A DNA stretch of 60,303 nucleotides from Paraburkholderia sp. BCC1885 (GTDB lineage Bacteria; Pseudomonadota; Gammaproteobacteria; Burkholderiales; Burkholderiaceae). Below are positions 8,100-16,949 of this stretch, one piece after another; the first letter of the stretch is position 1; every line of letters begins with the position of its first letter. The notes under the pieces were generated by a model. The model worked only from the letters and a program-made list of their open reading frames with translations, made no database searches and was not told where the DNA came from. The DNA lies in NCBI RefSeq assembly GCF_900996235.1, contig NZ_CAAJGM010000212.1, forward strand, positions 1 to 60,303, read 5' to 3'. A program made the translations under genes and the position numbers.

Positions 8100-9392
8100 T
8101 CATGTGTTTGCGTACTGGCATTGCGTATCCACCTCCGCGCTCAGGTTCAGGTTGCCGCCCGAATACGCGTTGCCATACGGGTCGTAGAGCGTGATCTGCA
8201 CGTACCACCACGTCCCTTCATCAACGAGGCGGTATATGGTGCTTTCCCACGGTGGATCGGCCGCCACGTTCTCGCCTGTCGTTTGAGGAATGATCGCCGC
8301 CGTCGCTGTTCCTCCCGTGCAGGTCGGCTTGCCGACAGCACCGCCATCGGGCTCGTTCAGGTATCTGGCAGCGGTGAGCACATTGCCGATCATCTGGCTC
8401 GCGAGCACCCAGTTGCCCCACTGGTTGCAGATATAGAGAACGTTGTCGCCCCGCACCGTTGCCTGGCCCCAGGCGCAAGTCGCCGGTGCTGTATTGAAAT
8501 TCAGTATCGGCGCGCTGACCGTACCGCTCGCGTTGATGTTGTTGACCTCACTCAGATCCGCCGGACCCGCTCCGCCCGGCGTCTGGATATACAGCCCGCC
8601 CGGCTGGCGCACCGCCGCGTTTGCGGTGTCGCCATAGAACTGCGCCGCGCCCACGTTCAGGCTGCCGCTCGGACCTCCGGCGAGGATCGCCTGGTCGCCC
8701 TGTACCGTCGCGGCGCCCGTAATGTTATGAGCTGTGCCACCGCTATCGGTCATGCCGAGATCCGTCTGCATCGCATTCAGCTGCGGTTGACCTGGTATCT
8801 GTACACGGTACAGGTAGCTGCCATTGGCCTGCGCTCCGGTAAATGCAAGCAGCGAGGCGAGATGTCCACTGCCCGGATTCGTATAACCCACAAGCGGCAC
8901 ACGCCATCCGCCATAGGCACCGTAGGCGTTCGCCGTGCTCATCGTCGTGTCGCCCCCCTGGTTTGCATACGGTACGAATCCGCCCTGCGCCCCCGCCTGC
9001 GCCGCGATCTGCACCAGTTCCTTCGTGTCCGAAATCGCGCGGCCTCCTTGCGAGGTCACCAGCGACTGCAACTGGCCCGCTACCGGCTGCAACACCTGCA
9101 GCAGCCAGGTCTGTCCGAACAGGTTCGTCGGCGAAAAGCCCGCCGGCAGATAGCCTGCCGACACGAGCATCTGCGGTGTGATGGTCGCCGGCGTTGCGGC
9201 GGTCGCCGTCTGCGCAATGACGGCACTGTTGTCCTGCACATACTGCTGCGCAGCCTTGTCAACGAGCAACAGTTGCCCCGCCGCCGCCGCGGTCTGCACA
9301 TTGGTTACGCCGACGCGTGCCCACGCTGCAAAGCCTGCTGCGCCCAGCACCGACAGCGCGAGCGCGACGATGTAACCGACGATGGCGTCCAT
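8100..9392 (-). CDS. pilV: PilV-like minor pilin / tip adhesin
   Basis: The 430-residue protein starts MDAIVGYIVALALSVLGAAG, a hydrophobic pilin-like helix, followed by the conserved PilV region (WLLQVLQPVAGQLQSLV, GGRAISDTKELVQIAAQAG) and a long beta-rich C-terminal part with TCAWGQ, CNQWGNWV and the end LSAEVDTQCQYANT. In R64-type systems PilV sits at the tip of the thin pilus and its variable C-terminus selects recipients or surfaces. A second, decayed C-terminus lies 740 bases downstream. The usual leader and Glu5 are not seen, as in the neighbouring PilS. No shufflon repeats were noticed. Confidence 0.85.
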   Translation of the reverse strand: MDAIVGYIVALALSVLGAAGFAAWARVGVTNVQTAAAAGQLLLVDKAAQQYVQDNSAVIAQTATAATPATITPQMLVSAGYLPAGFSPTNLFGQTWLLQVLQPVAGQLQSLVTSQGGRAISDTKELVQIAAQAGAQGGFVPYANQGGDTTMSTANAYGAYGGWRVPLVGYTNPGSGHLASLLAFTGAQANGSYLYRVQIPGQPQLNAMQTDLGMTDSGGTAHNITGAATVQGDQAILAGGPSGSLNVGAAQFYGDTANAAVRQPGGLYIQTPGGAGPADLSEVNNINASGTVSAPILNFNTAPATCAWGQATVRGDNVLYICNQWGNWVLASQMIGNVLTAARYLNEPDGGAVGKPTCTGGTATAAIIPQTTGENVAADPPWESTIYRLVDEGTWWYVQITLYDPYGNAYSGGNLNLSAEVDTQCQYANT

Positions 9393-9402
9393 CGGGCGCC
9401 CT

Positions 9403-9882
9403 TCACTGCTCGACCAGGGTCCAGGCGAGCAGCGCGCCCGGCGTCAACGTCGCCGGAACATCCACTGCAACACCCGTCACCAGATCGAACGCCAGTCCGG
9501 CCTCCTCCACCCTCAGCCAGGCCGCACTGCCCTGCGTGTCACTCATCACCTGTCCGGCGGCGCCCGGCACGGCCGGTACCACCGCATAGACATTGCGCCC
9601 GCCTGTCGCTCCCGCCGTCGTGATGCAGCCAGCGCCGACGGGGGCGATCACGCCTGCGGGCAGTGGCACGGGGAGCGTCGCCGCGATCACGCCCGGCGCC
9701 TCGAGTGCCGCCTCGACGCATGCGCCGGCAAAGACCTCTGCTCGATGCGCCGACACGGTGGCGGCGCTCTGCATGCGACCGGCCACGCCCGCGCCGGGCA
9801 GCGCCTCTGCAAACCCGGCCGCCTGCGCGGCGAGTCCCACAAAGAACAGGACCGCCACTAGCGGCAGAATCATGAAAGTCAT
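9403..9882 (-). CDS. pilM: PilM-like pilus biogenesis protein
   Basis: A 159-residue protein starting MTFMILPLVAVLFFVGLAAQ, an N-terminal membrane anchor, followed by an Ala/Gly/Val-rich domain containing ATLPVPLPAGVIAP, GRNVYAVVPAVPGAAGQVM and a final TPGALLAWTLVEQ. Architecture and size fit PilM of R64-type thin pilus operons, a small inner-membrane component needed for pilus formation. AGAGGCA precedes the ATG. It lies between pilS and pilV, 10 bases from pilV, whereas pilM in R64 lies upstream of pilN. The name rests on general likeness and position. Confidence 0.55.
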   Translation of the reverse strand: MTFMILPLVAVLFFVGLAAQAAGFAEALPGAGVAGRMQSAATVSAHRAEVFAGACVEAALEAPGVIAATLPVPLPAGVIAPVGAGCITTAGATGGRNVYAVVPAVPGAAGQVMSDTQGSAAWLRVEEAGLAFDLVTGVAVDVPATLTPGALLAWTLVEQ

Positions 9883-9934
9883 GGTTGCCTCTTCAGTTGC
9901 CTTGATATTCCTGTAGTAGTCCTAAATCTCAGGC

Positions 9935-10435
9935 TCATTGAAAAGTCACCGTAATGCTGAGCCCGGCTGCACACGCGTTCGCGGCCGACACCGAGTCCGG
10001 GGGGGTGGCCTGCGTGAAGGTCGTCCCCCCGACCGCGAGACTCACGTAGTCCTTCAGGCCCGTCACAACGTTCGTGCATTGATCGGCCGTCTCGGAGCCT
10101 CCGCCGCCAACGGTTAGCACGCCTTCAGTCGCATTGCCGTCGGATGTGAGCGACACGTTGTTGCCCCACGGATCCACAACCGTGCCGTTGCGCACCATGT
10201 CGCCGGGGAAAATGCCCGCCGTGATGAGCGCGCCTTCATTGCCCGTCGTAAAGCTCGTGTATCCGTCACTGCCCTGCGCCGACTGGGCACGCGCCTGCGT
10301 GATGATCTGCGCGATGTCGCCTGACAGCTGGCTTGCCTTGCTACCCGAAAACCCCTTGTACGCCGCGTAACTGACTCCCGAGAGCGCCAGCAGCCCCAGC
10401 ACAATCGCCACAATCCTGCCCAGAATCCCGTCCAT
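9935..10435 (-). CDS. pilS: Type IVb major pilin PilS
   Basis: A 166-residue protein MDGILGRIVAIVLGLLALSG with an N-terminal hydrophobic helix, then the pilin globular domain (DIAQIITQARAQSAQG, GNEGALITAGIFPGDM, VVDPWGNNVSL) and two cysteines near the C-terminus (DQCTNV, NACAAG) that would form the D-region disulfide. The VDPWGN block is typical of PilS. A strong AGAGGAGAGGG precedes the ATG. The N-terminus lacks the usual basic leader and Glu at mature position 5, and closely resembles that of PilV (MDxIxGxIVA). No PilU-type prepilin peptidase gene is present in the window. Confidence 0.85.
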   Translation of the reverse strand: MDGILGRIVAIVLGLLALSGVSYAAYKGFSGSKASQLSGDIAQIITQARAQSAQGSDGYTSFTTGNEGALITAGIFPGDMVRNGTVVDPWGNNVSLTSDGNATEGVLTVGGGGSETADQCTNVVTGLKDYVSLAVGGTTFTQATPPDSVSAANACAAGLSITVTFQ

Positions 10436-10477
10436 GACCCTCTCCTCTGAAATGACGTACGTGCGCGTCCATGCCTG

Positions 10478-11533
10478 TCAGAACGCCCCCATCGACGACG
10501 CGAGAATCGATGAGATTGAATTGGCGCCGAGCTGCAGCACGACGAACGACAGAAACATCAGCCCGGAGAAGGCGGCCGAGACCACCATCGCCCTGACCAT
10601 CAGGCGCCGCTCGAGCACGTCCGCATACCCGCGTGCGACCTGTTCAATCTTTTGGGGAAAGTCAGCGAACCCGACGTACGCGCCGATCTCGTCAATCAGG
10701 TCCTCAGACGGGAATCCGTAGCCCGACAGACGCATGGCGGCCGCCATGTCCAGTCCGTTTCTCAGACCCGCCACGACCGGGCGCAACCGAGATGCAAGCC
10801 ACGGCGAGGCGGTGCGGATCTGGCCTGCCAGCGCCTCGCTATCCGTCACGCCCGCGCGCAGCAACGTGACAAATGACAGCAGCCACGCGAAGCCCGTCAC
10901 TTCCCGATAGACCGTGTACGGGAAGACGTGCGCGTCCAGGCGGCGCCGTCCCGCAATACCTGCCTCGCCGGTCCAGCGCGGCAGCGACCCGATCACCGCC
11001 GCAATGACGCCGGCAAGCAGCGCGACGCCCATCGGCGCAAACCAGCCGGCGGCAACCTGCCCCATCACATAGAGCGCGTACGCCCAGCCCGTCCAGCGCT
11101 CGCGCGGCAGTACCGTAGCGAACTGCGGGACCACAAACGCGCCGATAAAAAAGAGCACCGCATAGAGCGTCACGAGGTACACCGCGGGCGCAAACAGGCT
11201 CGCCAAGAGCCTTCGGCGGATGCGCGCCATGCGCTCACGCGTCTCCAGAACAAGCTGCATGGCCTGGGGCAGTTGCCCTGCCCGCTCGCCCGATCCGAGC
11301 ACCGCGTATTCGAGATCCGTGAGACTTCCCGCCATGGCCACCATCAGGGTCTTGCCGTCGCGGACCTTGCGGTAGATGTCGTGCGCGCTCGCTGCGGCCT
11401 TCGCCCGGCCCCGACGCTGCAGCCGGTCCCGAAAATCCACCAGCACCTCGGTGAGCGTGCGGCCGTTTTCGATCTGGCTCGATGCCTGCTCGTACAGCAG
11501 ACGCCGCATGCGCCACGAGAGGCCCGCGCTCAC
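10478..11533 (-). CDS. pilR: PilR, inner-membrane platform protein (GspF-like)
   Basis: A 351-residue polytopic protein with two cytoplasmic domains and three hydrophobic segments (FAPAVYLVTLYAVLFFIGAF; APMGVALLAGVIAAVIGSL; VVSAAFSGLMFLSFVVLQLG), the layout of type II secretion/type IV pilus F proteins. It anchors the PilQ ATPase and drives pilin polymerisation. Repeated motifs GSGERAGQLPQAMQ and ERRLMVRAMV are typical. It starts with GTG overlapping the pilQ stop as GTGA, so translation is coupled. Confidence 0.88.
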   Translation of the reverse strand: MSAGLSWRMRRLLYEQASSQIENGRTLTEVLVDFRDRLQRRGRAKAAASAHDIYRKVRDGKTLMVAMAGSLTDLEYAVLGSGERAGQLPQAMQLVLETRERMARIRRRLLASLFAPAVYLVTLYAVLFFIGAFVVPQFATVLPRERWTGWAYALYVMGQVAAGWFAPMGVALLAGVIAAVIGSLPRWTGEAGIAGRRRLDAHVFPYTVYREVTGFAWLLSFVTLLRAGVTDSEALAGQIRTASPWLASRLRPVVAGLRNGLDMAAAMRLSGYGFPSEDLIDEIGAYVGFADFPQKIEQVARGYADVLERRLMVRAMVVSAAFSGLMFLSFVVLQLGANSISSILASSMGAF

Positions 11534-13314
11534 AGCTCGGCTCCGGCGAATGGGATGTCGTCCACACTGCGCTGCACGTCCCGTGGGTCGACCACACCGG
11601 CCAGCACCAGGTCCATCGCATGCGCGATCATCGGCCGATCCACACCAGGCTTGCGACGGTGGTTGCGGCGCGCCGTGAGTACGCCCTGCGTGACGCAGTC
11701 ACTCATGAACTGCTCGTCGGTCAGCACGATCTCCGCGACTGCCCGCTTGCCGGTCGTCGCGTCGCCGTCACAGTGCGTGCAACCGCGCCCGCGTACACGC
11801 ATCGCGGAGACGTTGCCCCACGAATGCAGCGCCTGCACCATGTACGCGGGCAGCGTATCCACCGCGGTCGCCAGTGGCCGGCTGCAGTGGGGACACAGGC
11901 GCGGCACGAGGCGCTGCGCGATGAGCCCGACGAGCAGTTCGTGGTCGCACACCACCTTGCGGGCAAGCCGTACGTGATCGAGCGTCTCCAGCCGGTCAAC
12001 CGTCTTGTACGGGTCCGTCACGTGCAGCGTCGTCCACACGAAGTGCCCGGTCATCGCCGCCTGCACGGCGGCAATCGCCTCCTCCGCCGCGCGCAGCTCA
12101 CTGAGCAGCAGGATGTCGGGATCCATCCGCAGCGCCATGCGCAGCATCGCGGAGAACTTCTCGCTTTCCGTCGAGAGCTGGATCGCCCACGGCATCGGAT
12201 ATTCCGGCGGATTCTCGATCGTGACCTGGCGCACCTGCGGGAAGAGCCGCGCCTGGTGCCGCATGCACTCGTACAGCGTCGTCGTCTTGCCGCTGCCGGT
12301 CGGCCCCGTCACGGCGACGATGCCCATGGGTCGCCGCACGAGCCGCTCGATGAGTTCCACCTGGACTGGCGTGTAACCCATCTCCAGGAGCCGCAGGTGG
12401 CCCGACGGAGCCGTTGGCGCACGCGTCTGCATCACGGGGCGGTGAGCCCGTACACGGGTCGTCTGCTGTCCGTACTGCAGCCGCGCCACCATGAAGCCAC
12501 CGCCCGCTTCCACCGGATAGGCCGGCCCGCGGATGATCCGCACGCCCGAGAGGCCCGAATCGGGCAACGCCTCGCCGCTGATCTGCGCGTCCTGGAAGTC
12601 GAGCGGGTTGTAGGTGGACTGCTTGACCGTCGACAGGCCCGTGTAAGTGGCACGCACCAGCGCTTCACCCTCTTCCCGGCGCATGCTCAGGTTCGTGACA
12701 ACCTTCAGGTCTCCCTTCACGCGGATCTGCACCTGCGCATGCGTGTCGCGCACGAGCATGTGGATGTCGCTTGCGCCCATCGCCGCGCTGTCGGTAAAGA
12801 TCCTGCGTGCGAGGTTCAGCGTGTTCAGGTTCCGCTCGTCGGCAACGCTCCCCGCCGCCTCGTCGTGTCGCAGGCTCGCCAGCTCCTGGGCCGTCACTGT
12901 GTGGATGGCCGGCGCCACGCCCGCGTGGTGCAGATCCTCCAGCCAGGTCAGGAAAAGTGGGTTGCCCGCATGTCGCGCATCGATGTGGACCGTGAACGGG
13001 TAGGCCTGCGTGATCTGCTGCACCTGCTCTGGCGTAAGCACGCCCGCCTCGACCGCGACCTCCCCGAGCGGCATGCCGCTCTCTGTCTGGCGTCGCGAGA
13101 GCGTGCGGATCTGCGTTGAGGTGAGCAGACCAAGGGCCATCGCACCACGCGCAAACGGATGCCCGTCCGTCTCCCCGTACACGACATGCGGCTGCAGGGC
13201 GAGTGGCGGCTCGCGCAAGGAAGGCAGAACGGGTGACGCGCTGCGTGCGAAACCGGACAGAACTCCCGGACGCCGACCGGACAGCACCTGTGCGACAGCG
13301 GCGAACGGGTTCAT
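11530..13314 (-). CDS. pilQ: PilQ, pilus assembly ATPase
   Basis: A 594-residue member of the type II/IV secretion ATPase family that powers pilus extension. The start MNPFAAVAQVL at 13314 overlaps the pilO stop; the open frame continues upstream without family-like sequence. Visible are an N-terminal domain of about 170 residues, the Walker A motif GPTGSGKTTT near residue 335, an Asp-box equivalent TIENPPEYP, and the Walker B region MDPDILLLSELRAAEEA followed by MTGHFVWTTLHV. The Walker B differs from the usual V-G-E-I-R-D. Two cysteine pairs near residues 471 (CPHC) and 513 (CTHC) form the family's metal site. Confidence 0.9.
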   Translation of the reverse strand: MNPFAAVAQVLSGRRPGVLSGFARSASPVLPSLREPPLALQPHVVYGETDGHPFARGAMALGLLTSTQIRTLSRRQTESGMPLGEVAVEAGVLTPEQVQQITQAYPFTVHIDARHAGNPLFLTWLEDLHHAGVAPAIHTVTAQELASLRHDEAAGSVADERNLNTLNLARRIFTDSAAMGASDIHMLVRDTHAQVQIRVKGDLKVVTNLSMRREEGEALVRATYTGLSTVKQSTYNPLDFQDAQISGEALPDSGLSGVRIIRGPAYPVEAGGGFMVARLQYGQQTTRVRAHRPVMQTRAPTAPSGHLRLLEMGYTPVQVELIERLVRRPMGIVAVTGPTGSGKTTTLYECMRHQARLFPQVRQVTIENPPEYPMPWAIQLSTESEKFSAMLRMALRMDPDILLLSELRAAEEAIAAVQAAMTGHFVWTTLHVTDPYKTVDRLETLDHVRLARKVVCDHELLVGLIAQRLVPRLCPHCSRPLATAVDTLPAYMVQALHSWGNVSAMRVRGRGCTHCDGDATTGKRAVAEIVLTDEQFMSDCVTQGVLTARRNHRRKPGVDRPMIAHAMDLVLAGVVDPRDVQRSVDDIPFAGAEL

Positions 13315-14606
13315 GGCTGCCCCCCGTTCGCGAACGCTCCACCCGCGAACTTTCCATCCTTGCCCGCCAGCGCACCCCGTCCGGGGACAGCAGCGCCGGC
13401 TGCCTCCTGCCACGCATACAGCGTGGCCGAGACCGTCCACTGCAACGTGCCGAAATCAAAGTCGACCCGGTTGATGCGCAAGCCCGGGACTGCATCGAAC
13501 GCGTTCCCCAAATCCGGCCACGGCGGCGAATCCAGCGTAAGGCGGTAGGCCGTCGCGCTCCACGCATTGACCGCGGGCACTCGCCCTGGCGTCGCACCGG
13601 GCAGCACGGCCACGGTAGGCGCGCTCTCAGGCTCGAGCCTCAGTCCGTATGTCTGGGCGAAGGACCAGACCGCGCGGCGCGCATCGGCCGCATGCAGCAG
13701 TACTTCGGGCGCGACCTCAAACGACACGTCGACCAGCGTCGAGGCACTGGCATGCTGCGCGTCTGGCGCGAGCACGCCTGGTGCGGCATTCGCCAGCCCA
13801 CCGCTACGGGTCCAGGAAGTCGTCAGCCGCAGCCCTTGCGCCTCGTGAGCCTGGAGCTCACAACGCCACCGCGTGAGCGTCCATCCCGCGGTGGCGAGCG
13901 GCTGAACCTGCCACGCGTTGCCGCAACTGCCCAGAACCGCCGAAGGCCTCGGTTCATGCCTCCACGGCGCCGCTTCAGGTACTGGCGCGCGGGCTGCAAG
14001 CGCATGCTGACGCGCCAGCCACGCCCGCTGCGCGATCGCGCGTTCATGACCCCGCCACGTCGCCAGCGCGACGCCGATGCCCAACACGAACGCGACGGCC
14101 AGCAGGACCGGTGTTCCCTGCCCGCGCCGCATATCGCGCAGGACAGACGTCACCGGCACCGTCATTGCCATCTCGCACAGGTCGTCAATCGACCCTTCGA
14201 TGGGTATCCATTCGCCGTAAGCCAGATGGCGCTGCCGTACCCGCGAGATTTCCTCAAGCGTGCCTACCTGGTCGCCATCGGGCAGGACCTCCTGCGCGTC
14301 ACGCACCGCGATGTACCAGTACTGGTTCTCAGCGAGCCGGTAGACACCCATCCAGGGCTGCGGGCGCAGGTCAGCGACAACCGCCGCGAGTGCGTGCATC
14401 CCTTTGCCGCTTTCCATGCCGTCCGGGGTGTCGCACAATCCCACCTGTACAGTGCCGGCGCTCGTTTTACGGATGACCGCCCACCGCCCCTTCGCCGCCG
14501 CAAGCGCATGTAACGACCCGCGGCCTGGCACCGACTCCTCGTGCCGCCAGGACAGGCCGACGGCGAACGAGCCCTTCACGCCAGGAAGCTTCACGATCGC
14601 CGCCAT
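13311..14606 (-). CDS. pilO: PilO, pilus assembly protein
   Basis: A 431-residue protein. MAAIVKLPGVKG at 14606 is chosen because it starts two bases after the pilP stop codon. An N-terminal cytoplasmic domain (SFAVGLSWRHEE, SLHALAAAKGRWAVI) resembles R64 PilO. A single transmembrane helix GTPVLLAVAFVLGIGVALAT lies near residue 190, followed by a periplasmic domain with paired cysteines (GSCGNAW, WRCELQ). PilO links the inner-membrane platform to the secretin in type IVb pili. It overlaps pilQ by 4 bases. Confidence 0.85.
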   Translation of the reverse strand: MAAIVKLPGVKGSFAVGLSWRHEESVPGRGSLHALAAAKGRWAVIRKTSAGTVQVGLCDTPDGMESGKGMHALAAVVADLRPQPWMGVYRLAENQYWYIAVRDAQEVLPDGDQVGTLEEISRVRQRHLAYGEWIPIEGSIDDLCEMAMTVPVTSVLRDMRRGQGTPVLLAVAFVLGIGVALATWRGHERAIAQRAWLARQHALAARAPVPEAAPWRHEPRPSAVLGSCGNAWQVQPLATAGWTLTRWRCELQAHEAQGLRLTTSWTRSGGLANAAPGVLAPDAQHASASTLVDVSFEVAPEVLLHAADARRAVWSFAQTYGLRLEPESAPTVAVLPGATPGRVPAVNAWSATAYRLTLDSPPWPDLGNAFDAVPGLRINRVDFDFGTLQWTVSATLYAWQEAAGAAVPGRGALAGKDGKFAGGAFANGGQP

Positions 14607-14607
14607 G

Positions 14608-15171
14608 TCAGAGCCCCACCCTGCGGGCCTGGCCACGCCGGCTGAGTTCGACACTCGTGCCGTCGATGTGCACCACCCGCCACCCGCCGTCGAGCACGTC
14701 CCCTTCGCTCACGGCGATGCCGCGTCCCCCCGTCTGGAGCATGGCCACGTAGTGGCCCTCCCACGCCGCGACCGACAGGAGCCCCAGGTCATCGGCCCCA
14801 TCCATCTGCTGCTCCGGCGCGCCGGCCGCGGCGTGCGCGCCTGTCACCTGCGTCGCAGGGCGCGCTGGCTGGGTGGGCTGGGTGGACTGCCCGGCAGCCG
14901 CCGCGGTCGCGATGTCGGCCTGCAGCTTCGCGATCTCGGCCCGGGCCCTGAGTACCGGAATTTCCCTTTGCAGCGCGGCCAGTTCATCCGTCACTGACGG
15001 CGCGGTACTGCCTACGTTGCCAGCACCTGCTGGCAACGCCTGTACAGCCGCGGAAGGGATGGAAGGCGTGGAAGCCCGCGCATCTGTACCTGCAGCACAG
15101 GCTTCGTGGGCAGCTACCGGCAATAGCACCATCAGCAACGCCGCGAACCACTTCGTATTGGCGAAAATCAT
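14608..15171 (-). CDS. pilP: PilP, periplasmic pilus assembly protein
   Basis: A 187-residue protein starting MIFANTKWFAALLMVLLP with a signal peptide ending CAA-G. A coiled-coil-like segment (LAALQREIPVLRARAEIAKL) and a Gln/Pro/Ala-rich linker lead to the conserved C-terminal domain GGRGIAVSEGDVLDGGWRVV, GTSVELSRRG. This matches PilP of R64-type systems, thought to bridge PilO and the secretin. It precedes pilO here, the reverse of the usual O-P order. Confidence 0.85.
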   Translation of the reverse strand: MIFANTKWFAALLMVLLPVAAHEACAAGTDARASTPSIPSAAVQALPAGAGNVGSTAPSVTDELAALQREIPVLRARAEIAKLQADIATAAAAGQSTQPTQPARPATQVTGAHAAAGAPEQQMDGADDLGLLSVAAWEGHYVAMLQTGGRGIAVSEGDVLDGGWRVVHIDGTSVELSRRGQARRVGL

Positions 15172-15182
15172 CTTGGGCCCCT

Positions 15183-16949
15183 TCACAGCAGACGCGCGGA
15201 GATGACGACTGCGATGATCGTGTCGCCCGTCTGCGCATCCACGCCTCCGCCGAGCAACGCCATATACGGCGATCCGATGCCGTTGTTCGTCACGCTGTCG
15301 GACTGCTGACGCATGCCGGTCAGTACCAGTGTTTCTCCGGGCCTCAGGCTCACCGACTGCTCGAAGCGCGTGATCTGCATCGTCGGTAGCTGCACGCTCG
15401 AGGCACCCGTGCCCGTGCCGGACGTGAAGGTCTGCAGACCCAGCAGATCGGAGAGCGTCATGTCGAAGGCAATCAGGATCCGGTCGCCAACGAGCCGTGG
15501 GAGGAAGCTGCTCGTAAATCCGGGCACGAGCGTCGCCGTCTGCATGGAGGTGGACGATCCAACGCTCGTGGCGAGCGTGGTCTGCGTCGAGGCGACATAG
15601 CCCTGCTGCTTCGCCGCCTGCAGCGCAAGCAGCTTGCCGTTCTGTGTCACCCCTGAGCGCGCCACCAGTTGCGAGACATTGCCCAGTGTCGAGAGCGCCT
15701 GCAGCGCGACCTGTGTGCCACCCAGCCGGCCACCCAGGATGCTCGCGCCGAGCGTCATCGGCGACGCGTTGCTGCTCACAAGGGGAATGGAGGCACCCGT
15801 CACCGTCACGCCCGTGTGGCCGCCCGCGCTCTGATAGGCGAGGCCCAGGTTGACGCCGTAGTTGTCTTCCTGGTTCAGCTGCACCTGATAGACGTGCACG
15901 TCGATCGCGATCTGCCGGTTGAAGATCGCATTGAGTCCCTTGATCCACGCGGCAATCCGGTCGCACTGCGGCGGCGTTCCCGTCACGGTCACGACGTCCA
16001 GGTTGCTGTCCGCCACGACCTGCGCGCCGGGCCCGGCAATCGCGAGCGCAGTCTTCTCCAGATTCGCCCAGGGACTCGCCTGCACCGACAGCCTGATCGT
16101 CTGGCCACCGCTGCCTGACGAGCTGCTGTCAGATCCTCCGCCCAGCGTGAACGTGCCGCCCGACCCGCCCCCTGCGGAAGACTGCGGGCCGGACGCGCTG
16201 CCCGAGCCCTGCCCGCTATCCGAGTCCCCCGTCGAGATCGACCCCGACATGCTGGAGGCATCGGGCAGACTCGGGACGGTAAAGGTGCGCGTCTCCGTCC
16301 GGTAAAAGCTGAGGATGCCGTCCCGGTAGTGCGACCACACGCCAAAGCGCGTGTCCACCACGTCGAGAAATCCGCGCAACGTGCCCTCATAACGTAAGGG
16401 GCGTGATACCGGCGCCATCGTCTGGGCCGCCATCGGCACCGGGAGTGCATCCAGACGGGTCGCCAGACCCTGCGGCAGGACCGGAAGTTGCGCCAGCGGC
16501 CCTGTTAGCCCGTCAGGGCGCACACCAGACTGTCCCGGCTGTGCCACGACCGTTGCGCTCGTCCGCAGGCCGCCGCCCGGCCGCAAAAGGGACGCCGAGG
16601 ACGCCGCCGACGACTGTGCCGATGCGTCGACCACCGCCCGCACACCAACGCTTTGCGCGATCCAGTCAGCCACGTTTTCAAGCGACGGCGCGCTATCGTT
16701 GAACACCACATGCGTATCGAAGATCGCCGGTTGCGGCTCGTTGGCGGCGAGCTTTTGCCCCATCAGCCACGCCCCTTCGTGGACGCTCACGACGGGGCGC
16801 GAAGCCGGCTGACTCGCCGCCGTCGAGCGGGCATCAGCACCAATCTGCGCCTCTTCCCGGTGTGTCCCGGGAATCGCACATCCGCCGAGCACACAGGCCG
16901 CGGCGAGCGCCGCCGCACCAGCCGATCGTGCACACAGAAGGAGGTTCAT
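15183..16949 (-). CDS. pilN: PilN, outer-membrane lipoprotein secretin
   Basis: A 588-residue secretin with a lipoprotein signal (ACVLGGC, acylated Cys near residue 24). The N-terminal domain contains VADWIAQSVGVRAVVD, and a Ser/Gly-rich linker follows near residues 240-285. An N1-like ring domain (VVADSNLDVVTVTGTPPQCD) leads to the secretin core ending in FEQSVSLRPGETLVLTG and the terminal VVISARLL. It forms the pore for the pilus in the outer membrane. Its ATG overlaps the pilL stop as ATGA. Confidence 0.92.
   Translation of the reverse strand: MNLLLCARSAGAAALAAACVLGGCAIPGTHREEAQIGADARSTAASQPASRPVVSVHEGAWLMGQKLAANEPQPAIFDTHVVFNDSAPSLENVADWIAQSVGVRAVVDASAQSSAASSASLLRPGGGLRTSATVVAQPGQSGVRPDGLTGPLAQLPVLPQGLATRLDALPVPMAAQTMAPVSRPLRYEGTLRGFLDVVDTRFGVWSHYRDGILSFYRTETRTFTVPSLPDASSMSGSISTGDSDSGQGSGSASGPQSSAGGGSGGTFTLGGGSDSSSSGSGGQTIRLSVQASPWANLEKTALAIAGPGAQVVADSNLDVVTVTGTPPQCDRIAAWIKGLNAIFNRQIAIDVHVYQVQLNQEDNYGVNLGLAYQSAGGHTGVTVTGASIPLVSSNASPMTLGASILGGRLGGTQVALQALSTLGNVSQLVARSGVTQNGKLLALQAAKQQGYVASTQTTLATSVGSSTSMQTATLVPGFTSSFLPRLVGDRILIAFDMTLSDLLGLQTFTSGTGTGASSVQLPTMQITRFEQSVSLRPGETLVLTGMRQQSDSVTNNGIGSPYMALLGGGVDAQTGDTIIAVVISARLL

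Noticed and set aside
6515..9392. Shufflon (R64-type invertible pilV segments)
   Set aside because: The second pilV end is in the same orientation as pilV, and no short inverted crossover repeats or adjacent intact rci-type gene were seen. A tandem duplication explains it better.
7890..13119. Very long plus-strand open frames (over 500 codons) opposite the pil genes
   Set aside because: They are antisense to genes with clear family motifs, are Arg/Ala/Pro-rich and have no homology-like blocks. High GC makes such frames common.
11482..13314. Inactive PilQ because the Walker B reads LLLSELRAAEEA
   Set aside because: The acidic residue and surrounding MTGHFVWTTLH context are kept, and variation here may be normal for this PilQ group; not enough to claim loss of activity.
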